A stretch of DNA of 29,890 bases from SIG452 sp045638525 (GTDB lineage: Bacteria; Bacillota; Clostridia; UMGS1840). The translations under genes and the position numbers were made by a program. A model generated the notes under the pieces. The model did not search any database. It saw only the letters and a program-made list of their open reading frames with translations, and was not told where the DNA came from. The stretch spans positions 1 to 29,890 of the forward strand of contig JAZUBQ010000028.1 of the NCBI GenBank assembly GCA_045638525.1, read 5' to 3'. This document shows, in pieces, positions 21,151 through 29,332 of this stretch; within the stretch, counting starts at the first letter, position 1; each line of letters opens with the position of its first letter.

Positions 21151-23142
21151 CTACTTCTGCCCTTTTGATTCGCCCATTTTCTTAAGTTGCGGCAAAATCA
21201 CACGCTGAATCAACAGAGTAAGCCCCACAACAACCAACGAAACCAAAAGTCCTGCTAACAGTCCGTTTCCAACACGCCAAAGACTAATCAAAACAGCGGT
21301 GGATGCATGGCAAAAAGTATTTAAAATGGATGCAAAAAGTATGGTTCCGATACATCCGAAAAGAATCTTCCATTGATTGTTCCCACCGGTAACTGCCAGA
21401 TATAAGAACAAGGCAAATGCCGGATATCCAATTAAAAACTCTTTAAAACGGGGACGAACATAGAATACATCTGTCAACCATTTTCTAAAAGCATCTTCAT
21501 AAGGCAATAACAACTCTGTGTTGCCGCTTCGGATTAAATAATAAACCAGGCACCCTACCACAACAACACTCACAGGAACCAAAATCCACAGATTGCTTGT
21601 TTTGCACCAATTCCATACTGTTTTCGGAAGTTCTTTGACAGAAACACTATCGTGATAGTAAATCACATACGCATTGATAACTGTTGTGATAACAGGAAGT
21701 ATCAAGCTAAAGCAAGCACCGTGGAAAGAACGACTTGCCAGATAGCAATCCATACCTCCCAGTAAAGCAGTCAGCCCGACAATCGAACAAAGAATGATAC
21801 TAAACCATGATAGCAACATCCAAAGAAGTTTTTTGTAACCGCTTTGATGGCGATCCAAATAAAACAGCACCGCTGTTAACAATGAAACGGAAAAGACCGT
21901 GATGAAAAGAACATAAACCATAGCAAACGCTTCTGCAAATGCATAAGACAAAATAACCGATAACATCACCAATCCAAAATAAATTTCTGTGTAGAACTTC
22001 GGTGTCTGTTTGAACAGAAGCAAAAGGTATAAGTACAAAAGGCTCAGTGCCAACACCCCGCCCGCCATCGTTACAGTATTGATAGGATACGGATATGCTA
22101 TGTCCTCCCGTCCCATCGGGAACTGATAATCGGAATGTGAAGCAACAAAATCAGAAACGGCATTTACCGTCAAAGAAAAATTAGAATCCTTATCCATGTT
22201 CGGATTTTCCAAAAGATTCACATTAATAAAATGGGTGTTTCGCTCCAATAATGAATTGTGCCATTGATAATAACGGTAACGATAATTGGTGGTATCATCC
22301 AAATCTGATTTATCAATATTGAAGCCACGAATGGTATTATATTTCTTTAGTTGCACCAGTTCGTCATACAAATACGGTTTTTCATTTCCGATTTGATTCT
22401 CTGTTTCCCAAACTACCAACGTAAAGTCCAAAGAACGAATTGCAGATTTCATCTCCTCGGAAAGAGGCTGTTTGTTATCATAAGGATTCTCTCTTACAAC
22501 GACAAACGAGATACCGTTATAGTTCAAAAGCTGTTTGAAATACTGCGCATACACAGGATTTTCGAAGGTGTAAGACGGATATTCAATCGCCGCTTTCATC
22601 CCGGAATTCTGAATGAGCAATAATTCTCCATAATCATATCCTGCAATCAGGTCGTTTTCTGCAGTCAGATTTTGAAATGCAAAGATACGGGTTTGTCCAT
22701 CCGCAAGAAGGGTGGCTCTGTAATTGGTGTAACGATAGGAAAGCTCTGCGTTTAAAAACTCTCCCAAAGCGACATCCCTGCACACCGCAATCAAGTTGTC
22801 CTTCTGCATCGGGTAGTCGCCTAATGCTGTGCTGATTTCCTGAGAAATGGCATCCTGATTAATGGATAACGAAGAATAAGATATAAGCTCCAGTCTGCCT
22901 GCTTCTTGCAAACCTTTGATTGTCAACGGTTTTACTGTAACTACACGAGCTCCTGCATCATGAAGAACCGCTAAGGATTCTTCATTATTTTTTTCATTAG
23001 CCGTCAGATTTTCCATATTGACAGACAGAAAAGCGTAGTGATTTTTACTTTCGTAACCGATACGACCGAAAACGCCGGTCAACAAAATCGCACTCATTAG
23101 TACAATCACAACACTTGCCAACCATATTTTTTCTTTTTTCAT
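21151..23142 (-). CDS. DUF5693-like membrane protein
   Basis: 663 aa. An N-terminal membrane anchor (ASVVIVLMSAILLTGVF) is followed by a ~320-residue extracytoplasmic domain, which includes the segment SLAVLHDAGARVVTVKP. Nine or ten membrane helices then run to the C-terminus. This resembles a DUF5693 family that I recall beside cell-wall polysaccharide genes such as csaB in Firmicutes; its function is not established. The start is ATG at 23142 with GGGGAGG 8 nt upstream; the upstream in-frame extension to 23175 is unsupported. The fucU terminator lies just before it, and no convincing promoter is visible in the 50-nt gap, so partial readthrough is possible. With the following GT-C-like gene it probably works in surface polymer assembly. 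Confidence 0.7.
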   Translation of the reverse strand: MKKEKIWLASVVIVLMSAILLTGVFGRIGYESKNHYAFLSVNMENLTANEKNNEESLAVLHDAGARVVTVKPLTIKGLQEAGRLELISYSSLSINQDAISQEISTALGDYPMQKDNLIAVCRDVALGEFLNAELSYRYTNYRATLLADGQTRIFAFQNLTAENDLIAGYDYGELLLIQNSGMKAAIEYPSYTFENPVYAQYFKQLLNYNGISFVVVRENPYDNKQPLSEEMKSAIRSLDFTLVVWETENQIGNEKPYLYDELVQLKKYNTIRGFNIDKSDLDDTTNYRYRYYQWHNSLLERNTHFINVNLLENPNMDKDSNFSLTVNAVSDFVASHSDYQFPMGREDIAYPYPINTVTMAGGVLALSLLYLYLLLLFKQTPKFYTEIYFGLVMLSVILSYAFAEAFAMVYVLFITVFSVSLLTAVLFYLDRHQSGYKKLLWMLLSWFSIILCSIVGLTALLGGMDCYLASRSFHGACFSLILPVITTVINAYVIYYHDSVSVKELPKTVWNWCKTSNLWILVPVSVVVVGCLVYYLIRSGNTELLLPYEDAFRKWLTDVFYVRPRFKEFLIGYPAFALFLYLAVTGGNNQWKILFGCIGTILFASILNTFCHASTAVLISLWRVGNGLLAGLLVSLVVVGLTLLIQRVILPQLKKMGESKGQK

Positions 23143-23192
23143 AGTAGTTCCTCCCCTTCCGTACGGGATATTCAAACAGTGATAAAAACCAA

Positions 23193-23225
23193 AAAATAGC
23201 AGAGAACAATGGCCTCCGCTATTTT
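23193..23225 (-). terminator. Intrinsic terminator of fucU
   Basis: On the minus strand AAAATAGCGGAG pairs with CTCTGCTATTTT (12 bp, one G-U) around a 9-nt loop, followed by TTGGTTTTT. It begins 6 nt after the fucU stop. Confidence 0.8.
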
Positions 23226-23231
23226 CTTATA

Positions 23232-23654
23232 TTATTCGGTTACAACACCTTTTTTTAAGATGATGTTAGCATACAGAGCACTTTCACCGCTCATAATGAC
23301 AGCATAAGCTTTTTCTGCCCTTTCATAGAAAGCATAACGTTCTACAAATTCAATGGGAGCGTCAGTATATTTGCCCACAATTTCTTTGTAGGTATCCCAA
23401 ATGGGAGTTTCCACCGTATCACCGGGTACCTTTTCCATCAAATAAACAGGAGCCGCATAGGTATCTAAGGGAAAGAGTTTTAAAATGGCTTCTAAAATTT
23501 CGGGAACGTCGTGTCCGTCCAGACGAACCAATTTGTCGCCGATTCTGGCACCGGGGAAGTTACCGTCACCGATCACGATTTCGTCGCCATGCCCCATTTC
23601 CATTAAAATTTTTAATAATTCGGGGGATAAAATTTTCGGAATTCCTTTTAACAT
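23232..23654 (-). CDS. fucU: L-fucose mutarotase (RbsD/FucU family)
   Basis: 140 aa, exactly the length of E. coli FucU. It interconverts alpha and beta anomers of L-fucose (and possibly other sugars). It begins MLKGIPKILSPELLKILMEMGHGDEI, with the catalytic-region histidine in GHGDEIVIGDGNFP near 21-34, and ends with the ALYANIILKKGV strand typical of the family. FucU is preferred over RbsD because of the 140-aa length and the GDGNFP segment. The ATG at 23654 has AAGGAG upstream; the extension to 23693 is unsupported. It has its own promoter (23711-23739) and terminator. It lies near the fucokinase/GDP-fucose pyrophosphorylase gene, not beside fucose isomerase or aldolase. Confidence 0.92.
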   Translation of the reverse strand: MLKGIPKILSPELLKILMEMGHGDEIVIGDGNFPGARIGDKLVRLDGHDVPEILEAILKLFPLDTYAAPVYLMEKVPGDTVETPIWDTYKEIVGKYTDAPIEFVERYAFYERAEKAYAVIMSGESALYANIILKKGVVTE

Positions 23655-23710
23655 ATTTTTAATTCTCCTTTTTTTCAAAAAAGTAACAGTCAATCTGCAA
23701 TAACAAGTTC

Positions 23711-23739
23711 AGTATAACACAAATTCTGCCATTCGTCAA
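23711..23739 (-). promoter_or_regulatory. Sigma-A promoter of fucU
   Basis: TTGACG (23739-23734), a 17-nt spacer and TATACT (23716-23711) on the minus strand, 57 nt before the ATG. It is nearly consensus. It lies about 10 nt after the stop of the small membrane gene. Confidence 0.75.
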
Positions 23740-23749
23740 CCGATTCTTA

Positions 23750-24169
23750 CTATTTTAAAAGGATTCCCAAAAGTAAACCTGCAATATACCAAAGGTCCAT
23801 GGCTTTTTTTAGAACCTTAATTTTTGGTTCTTCCGATAAATATAAAATTTGGGTTGATAATAAAACTCCGGACAAGATTCCCAAATAGAAACCATTCCCG
23901 AAACACGAATAAAAAGGAAGTTGAAAAGCTAAAAACATCAGACCAACAAAAAGGTTTACCACAATCCACAGATAACGGTATTTCCCGAACAACAACTTTA
24001 GTAAAAAAAATATCAAAACACCGCATACACTACCGCCTACTGCAATCCAAATACCGGAAATTTCATAAGATAACGGCAAAATATGGAAGGCAGCAACAGC
24101 CATCATAAATCCAAAAAAGAACTCCAAAAGCATATCTTTATCAACAGTTTTTATGGTTATTTTTTTCAA
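23750..24169 (-). CDS. Small multi-pass membrane protein of unknown function
   Basis: About 139 aa with four or five hydrophobic helices: LEFFFGFMMAVAAFHILPL, GIWIAVGGSVCGVLIFFLLKL, YLWIVVNLFVGLMFLAF, FYLGILSGVLLSTQILYL and DLWYIAGLLLGILL. No family was recognised. The start is uncertain. TTG at 24169 has GGAG 9 nt upstream and is chosen; ATGs at 24193 and 24133 have weaker support. It lies between the terminator after the fkp gene and the fucU promoter, so it has either a weak promoter of its own or depends on readthrough. Codon use looks like its neighbours. Confidence 0.55.
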   Translation of the reverse strand: MKKITIKTVDKDMLLEFFFGFMMAVAAFHILPLSYEISGIWIAVGGSVCGVLIFFLLKLLFGKYRYLWIVVNLFVGLMFLAFQLPFYSCFGNGFYLGILSGVLLSTQILYLSEEPKIKVLKKAMDLWYIAGLLLGILLK

Positions 24170-24215
24170 AAAAATCAGCTCCGTTATTATCATATACTTT
24201 ATGGTATGCAAAAGC

Positions 24216-24257
24216 AAAAAAAGTAAGTCCAAAAATTTTTTCAGACTTACTTTTTTT
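24216..24257 (-). terminator. Intrinsic terminator of the glycosyltransferase-acyltransferase-fkp operon
   Basis: On the minus strand AAAAAAAGTAAGTC and GACTTACTTTTTTT form a 14-bp stem around a 14-nt loop that is itself A/T complementary, ending in seven Ts. It starts 17 nt after the fkp stop. Symmetry of A and T runs makes it potentially bidirectional. Confidence 0.85.
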
Positions 24258-24273
24258 TACTTTTATAATTATT

Positions 24274-27270
24274 TTAAATAATGGTGCAATCCCAAACGTC
24301 AATGCCGCTATCGCCAAACACCGCTTTCAGCTGATTTCTTACCTGTTCTTTGGTGACACCCTCTTTTAATATCACCTGCAAAAATCCGCCGCCGCCTGCT
24401 CCGCAAACCAGTTTTGCATCAATCAGATGGTCAACCGATAAAAAGATTTGATCAATCAAGATATTGGTGATACCGCTGTCAATTTGTTTGGATAATTCCC
24501 AATGGTCATTCATCAATTTGGCAAAGCCATCAATATCGCCTGAAAGCAGACGCTCCTTCATCCGATAAGACACCGTTTGAATCTCAGACAATGCAGATAC
24601 CACCAAAGGATTGTTGCCGATATATCTGCCCACAACTTCTCTTAACAAATTTCTGGCAAGTCGTCTCTGACCGGTGTATATCAATGCAAATCTACGATTC
24701 AGATTTTCTAAAATTTCAGGTTTTAAAGAAACATATTCCACCTGTATTTCCTGCAACAGTCCCGGCTTTGTGGTGATGTATTTTAAGCCATCACTTACTC
24801 CGCCCACCTGGTCCTGCCAACCACCTCCGGTAGACATAATCTGTTCTACGCAAAGCACACTCTGATAGAGCTTGGCATCATCATAGGAAATGCCAAAAAA
24901 TTCAAAGATGGCTTTCACACAAGCTGCCGATAAAATTGAACTTGTTCCAAGTCCGCTTCCTTTGGGGACGCCGGTTACCTCAGAATTCATCACAAATCCA
25001 CCGCCAACACGTTCTAAAATATCAGCCAGATTCCCACCCTGCTCAGGAAGAATTCCACAAGCTAAGAGTGCCGCTTTTTGCAAAGCAAAGGAATCGTAAG
25101 GATTTCCGGTTTCCTGAAGCGGTTCAATGGTGGTAAACTCACCATGCACATCCATATCACGGCTTTCCAACACAATTTTATATTCGGGAATCCGTTTTAA
25201 AGTTACCTCAACCGGCTTTTCACCATTTAATAAAATTGCTGCATTTAAAACCGTTCCTCCACACTCAATGCAATATGGAGGAGTATCGCTCCAACCACCG
25301 CCAAAATTCACTCGCAAGGGCAAGGTTACAGTGTGAGAATCCATCTGTATTTTACACTGATTATGATATGTCATACAGTTCATACTGTTTTCAAGCACAG
25401 TATCACGAATACAGCTAAAACACTTGGAATAGTGCTCATCACCATAGGATTCGCCAAGAATTTTTCCGATATAATAATACAAACGGATTTTCTGATTAAA
25501 ATCTGATTTTTCCAGATAATTTTCTAACCACGTTTCCTGAGTTTTCGTAAGGGAAGTCAACTCATATCGCTGACAAACTTCGTCAGCGCTGATCCCTTCC
25601 GAAATAGATTTCACGATTCCTTCCATCACCAGTAATTCTTTCATACGATTATTCCAGGCGATAATTGCCTGAGAATCCGCATCAGAAAAACCGGAAGCCA
25701 AACTTTTTCTTTCAGCATTTTTCCAAAAAGATAAATCTCCTTCGCCTTGAGACAGCTGATATACATTCAATGCTGCCCGAACCGCTTCCTCCATTGTATC
25801 ACAAACCGGATACAGTCTGGCATTCCACAAAGAACGATCTTCTCCGTCCCAGATTTCTTTTTCCGAAATCTGATATCTGGTTAAAAACTCTGTAAATGAA
25901 GCACCGCAAAAAGTCCCATCGCAAAGCAAAGATGCTTTGGGATTTTCCAAAACACCATAAATCCGTGCCACAAATTTTCCATCCCATTGTTTTAATCCAT
26001 GAAGCACCACATTGGATGGAATGGTTCCCTCTTTGACTTCAATGTGAGAGAGTAATACATGATCTCCGATGGAAACACCGGAATGCACGTAACTCACTTC
26101 AAAATAGCAGTCTTTTCCAACGGTTACTCCCTCTGACACAATGCCGGAGTAGCCTGCCGCATCATAAGGAATACTGCTGTTCACCTGACGGCTCCACCCC
26201 AGATTATGATAACCTTTGATATCAGAAGACATCAGCTTAAGAATCTCGGAAGTTGTCCCAAAGTGAATAAATTTGGCAGGTGCAAACCGCAAAAGCTTCA
26301 TACGATACGGACGCAACACATCCCATACCTGTTCTCTTGCTGCAAGCAGTTCATCCGAAAACTCTCCTTCCGGCTTTTCCTGATAAAAAGCTTCCAAAGT
26401 GGAGGTTTCTGCCAACGGATATAAAAAGTCTCCATATAAAGAAAGACGAACTTTTTCATTGACCAACCGATTGAATTTTTCTTCATCCGATACACCATCG
26501 GTTGAAATCAAACGATATAAAGAAGATAACATTGCACCGGAAAATACAACCGCACCGGTATCAATATCCACATAACCTTGTTCATTCACCGCATTTTTTT
26601 GAGTCAGTTGTTCCACGCTTTGTTTATGTAAAAAAGCAGAAACGTTACCATTTTCTCCTTGCACAAAAACACCGTGGTTTTTTCCGATTTCCACAGGTTC
26701 TTTGAAAGAAATAGCAGCAGCACCAATGCCGGAATAGTCAATCTGCAAGGGATTAAACAACAAAAGAACATCCCCGGACGCCAAAAGCATTCCTTCCCGA
26801 ATTCGTCCGGGAACAGAAGACATCACCATCATAAATTCATCAAACAAGGTGGATGCCATTTTGTTTGGCAATCGATTAGGTACGGGAGAAAACAGTTTCC
26901 CCAATGCGGAATACTGCGGAACTCGCTTACTGTCTCCACCTGAATGAATCACCAAAATACGAAGCCCTGAAAAATCAGAAGTTCCTCTGTGGTCGGCAAT
27001 ATATCGAATCACACTTAAAGTTGCACCACCGCTTCCCACACGTTTTCCGTCAGGATCCGGAATTACCGCAAAATGGGTATGTTTCGGCAAAAAGCCACAA
27101 GCTTCTCTTGCCTGTAACTGAGAGCGATAGCCCTCTGCCTGAAGCTCATTGGATGCCGTTAAAATAACATAATCCCAATACTCCAAACTGGAAGTTTTTA
27201 AGCTTCTCTGATAGGTTTCCCAAGCATCGCTATATGATTGTGCAAGAAAAAGAGAGGTTAAATGCTCCAT
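24274..27270 (-). CDS. fkp: Bifunctional L-fucokinase / fucose-1-phosphate guanylyltransferase
   Basis: 998 aa, close to the ~950 aa of Bacteroides Fkp. It converts free L-fucose to fucose-1-phosphate with ATP and then to GDP-L-fucose with GTP. The N-terminal pyrophosphorylase part (~residues 1-430) has VGSGGATL near 79-86 and IHSGGDSKRVPQYSALGKLF near 108-127. A left-handed beta-helix-like stretch (GVTVGKDCYFEVSYVHSGVS) follows. The C-terminal GHMP kinase part (~650-998) has LRVNFGGGWSDTPP, the ATP loop GVPKGSGLGTSSILSA near 767, GGGWQDQVGG near 816, and CGAGGGGF near 957. The ATG at 27270 shares a base with the TGA of the acyltransferase (TGATG) and has GGAG 7 nt upstream. The arrangement with glycan-biosynthetic genes implies fucose salvage for surface fucosylation rather than use as food. 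Confidence 0.93.
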   Translation of the reverse strand: MEHLTSLFLAQSYSDAWETYQRSLKTSSLEYWDYVILTASNELQAEGYRSQLQAREACGFLPKHTHFAVIPDPDGKRVGSGGATLSVIRYIADHRGTSDFSGLRILVIHSGGDSKRVPQYSALGKLFSPVPNRLPNKMASTLFDEFMMVMSSVPGRIREGMLLASGDVLLLFNPLQIDYSGIGAAAISFKEPVEIGKNHGVFVQGENGNVSAFLHKQSVEQLTQKNAVNEQGYVDIDTGAVVFSGAMLSSLYRLISTDGVSDEEKFNRLVNEKVRLSLYGDFLYPLAETSTLEAFYQEKPEGEFSDELLAAREQVWDVLRPYRMKLLRFAPAKFIHFGTTSEILKLMSSDIKGYHNLGWSRQVNSSIPYDAAGYSGIVSEGVTVGKDCYFEVSYVHSGVSIGDHVLLSHIEVKEGTIPSNVVLHGLKQWDGKFVARIYGVLENPKASLLCDGTFCGASFTEFLTRYQISEKEIWDGEDRSLWNARLYPVCDTMEEAVRAALNVYQLSQGEGDLSFWKNAERKSLASGFSDADSQAIIAWNNRMKELLVMEGIVKSISEGISADEVCQRYELTSLTKTQETWLENYLEKSDFNQKIRLYYYIGKILGESYGDEHYSKCFSCIRDTVLENSMNCMTYHNQCKIQMDSHTVTLPLRVNFGGGWSDTPPYCIECGGTVLNAAILLNGEKPVEVTLKRIPEYKIVLESRDMDVHGEFTTIEPLQETGNPYDSFALQKAALLACGILPEQGGNLADILERVGGGFVMNSEVTGVPKGSGLGTSSILSAACVKAIFEFFGISYDDAKLYQSVLCVEQIMSTGGGWQDQVGGVSDGLKYITTKPGLLQEIQVEYVSLKPEILENLNRRFALIYTGQRRLARNLLREVVGRYIGNNPLVVSALSEIQTVSYRMKERLLSGDIDGFAKLMNDHWELSKQIDSGITNILIDQIFLSVDHLIDAKLVCGAGGGGFLQVILKEGVTKEQVRNQLKAVFGDSGIDVWDCTII

Positions 27271-27890
27271 CACTTGACTCCTTCGTTTGTAGTTTCCATC
27301 GGCACAGTTCCGATTTTTTTCGCAGGATTTCCGCCCCAGATTTCACCGGAAGGAACATTTTTTGTCACAACAGACCCTGCTCCGATAATACTGTATTTCC
27401 CAACGGTTACGCCTTTTAAGATGTAACTTCCTGCCCCAACAAAGGCATAATCTTCAATCACAACAGGTTTGGTTGCCACATTGGCAATCTCCGGTTTTGC
27501 AGTGCGTTCAAAAGGATTCAACGAATGAAAATCAGTATCGTAAATTTTAACGCCTGCACCGATTCTGACAAAGTTTCCGATGTTGACACGTTGAGCTGCC
27601 GTAATGGCACAATTTGACATTCCTACATCGTTACCGATGGTCAGAACGCCTCCTTTTAACACCTGAAAATAGGTTTTTTCGCATCCACCGATTGGATTTG
27701 CACTCCCCTTGGAATTGATGCGGACCCGATCGCCAATGGTAATGCTTCCTTTATTTTTAATACATAACACGCCTTTCGTTTCGTGAGATTTCCCCACACA
27801 AACACCTTTGAAACCATAACAAATACGGTTACAGAAGTTAGAGGGCAAATAATAAAAGAATCGCAATATGCGTTTTATCGTAGATTTCAT
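27270..27890 (-). CDS. Hexapeptide-repeat (left-handed beta-helix) acyltransferase
   Basis: About 206 aa. A short basic, aromatic N-terminus (KSTIKRILRFFYYLPSN) precedes repeated hexapeptides (ITIGDRVRI, LTIGNDVGM, VNIGNFVRI, VVIEDYAFVGAG, VTVGKYSIIGAGSVVTKNVP) and the family terminal motif GNPAKKIG. Such enzymes O- or N-acetylate sugars with acetyl-CoA, as WcaF-type proteins do in exopolysaccharide synthesis. The histidine in DTDFHSLNP is the likely catalytic base. The start at 27890 overlaps the glycosyltransferase stop by 4 nt (ATGA) with GGAG 8 nt upstream; an extension to 27929 is unsupported. It is translationally coupled to its neighbours on both sides. The exact acceptor is unknown. 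Confidence 0.87.
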   Translation of the reverse strand: MKSTIKRILRFFYYLPSNFCNRICYGFKGVCVGKSHETKGVLCIKNKGSITIGDRVRINSKGSANPIGGCEKTYFQVLKGGVLTIGNDVGMSNCAITAAQRVNIGNFVRIGAGVKIYDTDFHSLNPFERTAKPEIANVATKPVVIEDYAFVGAGSYILKGVTVGKYSIIGAGSVVTKNVPSGEIWGGNPAKKIGTVPMETTNEGVK

Positions 27891-29062
27891 TTCAGATTCT
27901 CCATAAATTCTTTGAGTTGGGTCTCCCATTTGCGATAATCAAATTTTTCACAAACCGTATTTCTGGTAGCAAGACACATTCTTTCACGTTCTTCTTTGCT
28001 CATTGCAATGACGCGTCTGATGGCTTCACAACAAGCTTCGGGAGTATTTTTATCAAACAAAACAGCATCCACACCGTCAGTCAAATACTGATAGTAATCC
28101 CCTACCCGATTGCCGATGGGTGCCACAGCATACGCCATCAATTCCGGTAATTTACTGGGGAAATTTGCCCGGGTTACCAAATTATCCGGACGAGATATAT
28201 ATAAAAAGTCTACCGACTGATATAAAGCAATTAAATCATCATATTCCATCCAACCATGAAAACAAACAGTATCGCCCAATCGGTCAAATACCTCCTGTCC
28301 ATCCCCTAAAAAGGCACGTAATTTTGCCTCTTTTACGCCGGTCAGATGCATAGTAATTCTGCTTTGTTCTTCTTTTGATAACAAAGCCAAGCCTTCCAGC
28401 ATTACTCCGATATCATCTTTATACATCGGATTTCCCGGATATATCAAATGAATTTTATCATCCTGAGATTTTTTTGTCATATCAAAAGGAATGTTTTCGG
28501 CATCAATAATTACAGGAAATACTTTAGTATAGCATCCTTTTTTCGTGTAATAATCGCGGATGCATTCCGATATCGATACAATTCCGTTGGTTTTTGGAGA
28601 AAGTTTTGTAAATGTTTTATTGGAAGAACGGTAGCGAATATCCTTTTCTCCCTTGGAATACTGAAATGGTTGATGCCATTCCACCACATCAATCACAGTC
28701 TTAATCTTATGGCGTCTGCAAAAGTTTAAAACAGGAGAAACAAACAGACTGTTAGAACCATAAATATACACAATATCATCTTTGGTAACACCGCATTTTT
28801 TCAAAAGCGATACCATCAGATAACCACTCAAAAGTTTTTCTTTGATCGGGTTGGTAAGTTCCAGATTACGATATGGCAAATCTGCATAAGAAAACCAACC
28901 ATCAGTTGCAACGGCAGTTTTCGGCGTCTGTCCCGTAGATAACACAAAAACATCATAGGAAGCCAATTTCAGACCTTGTGCAATATATTGAATTCGATTT
29001 GCCCCTGCATCTCCGTGAGGAAAATGCGCACTGGCACAAATATATATTTTTTCAGATACCAT
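27887..29062 (-). CDS. Glycosyltransferase, GT4-like (GT-B fold)
   Basis: 391 aa with two Rossmann-like halves. The N-terminal half has KIYICASAHFPHGDAGANRI (a glycine-rich acceptor loop) and TVIDVVEWHQPFQY. The C-terminal nucleotide-sugar half has HLIYPGNPMYKDD and SVDFLYISRPDN, and the family motif region PSKLPELMAYAVAPIGNRVG with the conserved glutamate. It probably transfers a nucleotide-activated sugar onto a lipid-linked surface polysaccharide in the cytoplasm. GDP-fucose from the downstream fkp product is one candidate donor. The start is ATG at 29062 with GGGAG 8 nt upstream; an earlier start at 29101 is unsupported. It is the first gene of a three-gene coupled operon with a strong promoter at 29121-29149. 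Confidence 0.85.
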   Translation of the reverse strand: MVSEKIYICASAHFPHGDAGANRIQYIAQGLKLASYDVFVLSTGQTPKTAVATDGWFSYADLPYRNLELTNPIKEKLLSGYLMVSLLKKCGVTKDDIVYIYGSNSLFVSPVLNFCRRHKIKTVIDVVEWHQPFQYSKGEKDIRYRSSNKTFTKLSPKTNGIVSISECIRDYYTKKGCYTKVFPVIIDAENIPFDMTKKSQDDKIHLIYPGNPMYKDDIGVMLEGLALLSKEEQSRITMHLTGVKEAKLRAFLGDGQEVFDRLGDTVCFHGWMEYDDLIALYQSVDFLYISRPDNLVTRANFPSKLPELMAYAVAPIGNRVGDYYQYLTDGVDAVLFDKNTPEACCEAIRRVIAMSKEERERMCLATRNTVCEKFDYRKWETQLKEFMENLK

Positions 29063-29120
29063 AAAATAAACTCCCTTACTTGATATTTCAACGTATTTCA
29101 CGCAGAATCTCTCTGTATAA

Positions 29121-29149
29121 AGTATAACATAAAAGAATCAATTTGTCAA
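29121..29149 (-). promoter_or_regulatory. Strong sigma-A promoter of the glycan/fkp operon
   Basis: Perfect TTGACA (29149-29144), a 17-nt spacer and TATACT (29126-29121) on the minus strand, about 59 nt before the glycosyltransferase ATG. Confidence 0.85.
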
Positions 29150-29202
29150 CAAATTCCCTACGTGGTCTTTTTTTGGGGGTAAAGCTTTTTATAGGATTAC
29201 AT

Positions 29203-29243
29203 ATAGTAAATATCCCTCCGTATAACGGAGGGATATTTACTAT
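29203..29243. repeat. Perfect 19-bp inverted repeat between pfkA and the glycan operon
   Basis: Arms 29203-29221 and 29225-29243 are exact complements (ATAGTAAATATCCCTCCGT) around a 3-nt ATA loop. No T-run follows on either strand, so it does not look like a standard terminator although it lies 90 nt beyond the pfkA stop. The remaining bases of the 270-bp gap hold the promoter at 29121-29149 and a second hairpin. Confidence 0.75.
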
Positions 29244-29259
29244 GCAGTCAAGGCGTTGA

Positions 29260-29276
29260 GCCGATATCAAATCGGC
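29260..29276. repeat. Short hairpin downstream of pfkA
   Basis: GCCGAT and ATCGGC around a 5-nt loop, 57 nt beyond the pfkA stop and without a T-run. It may act with the 19-bp palindrome in 3'-end formation or stability. Confidence 0.45.
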
Positions 29277-29332
29277 CACATTCACCTAAGTTTTTCTTTT
29301 ATTTTTCTCGTTTTAATATATACTTTCAATAA

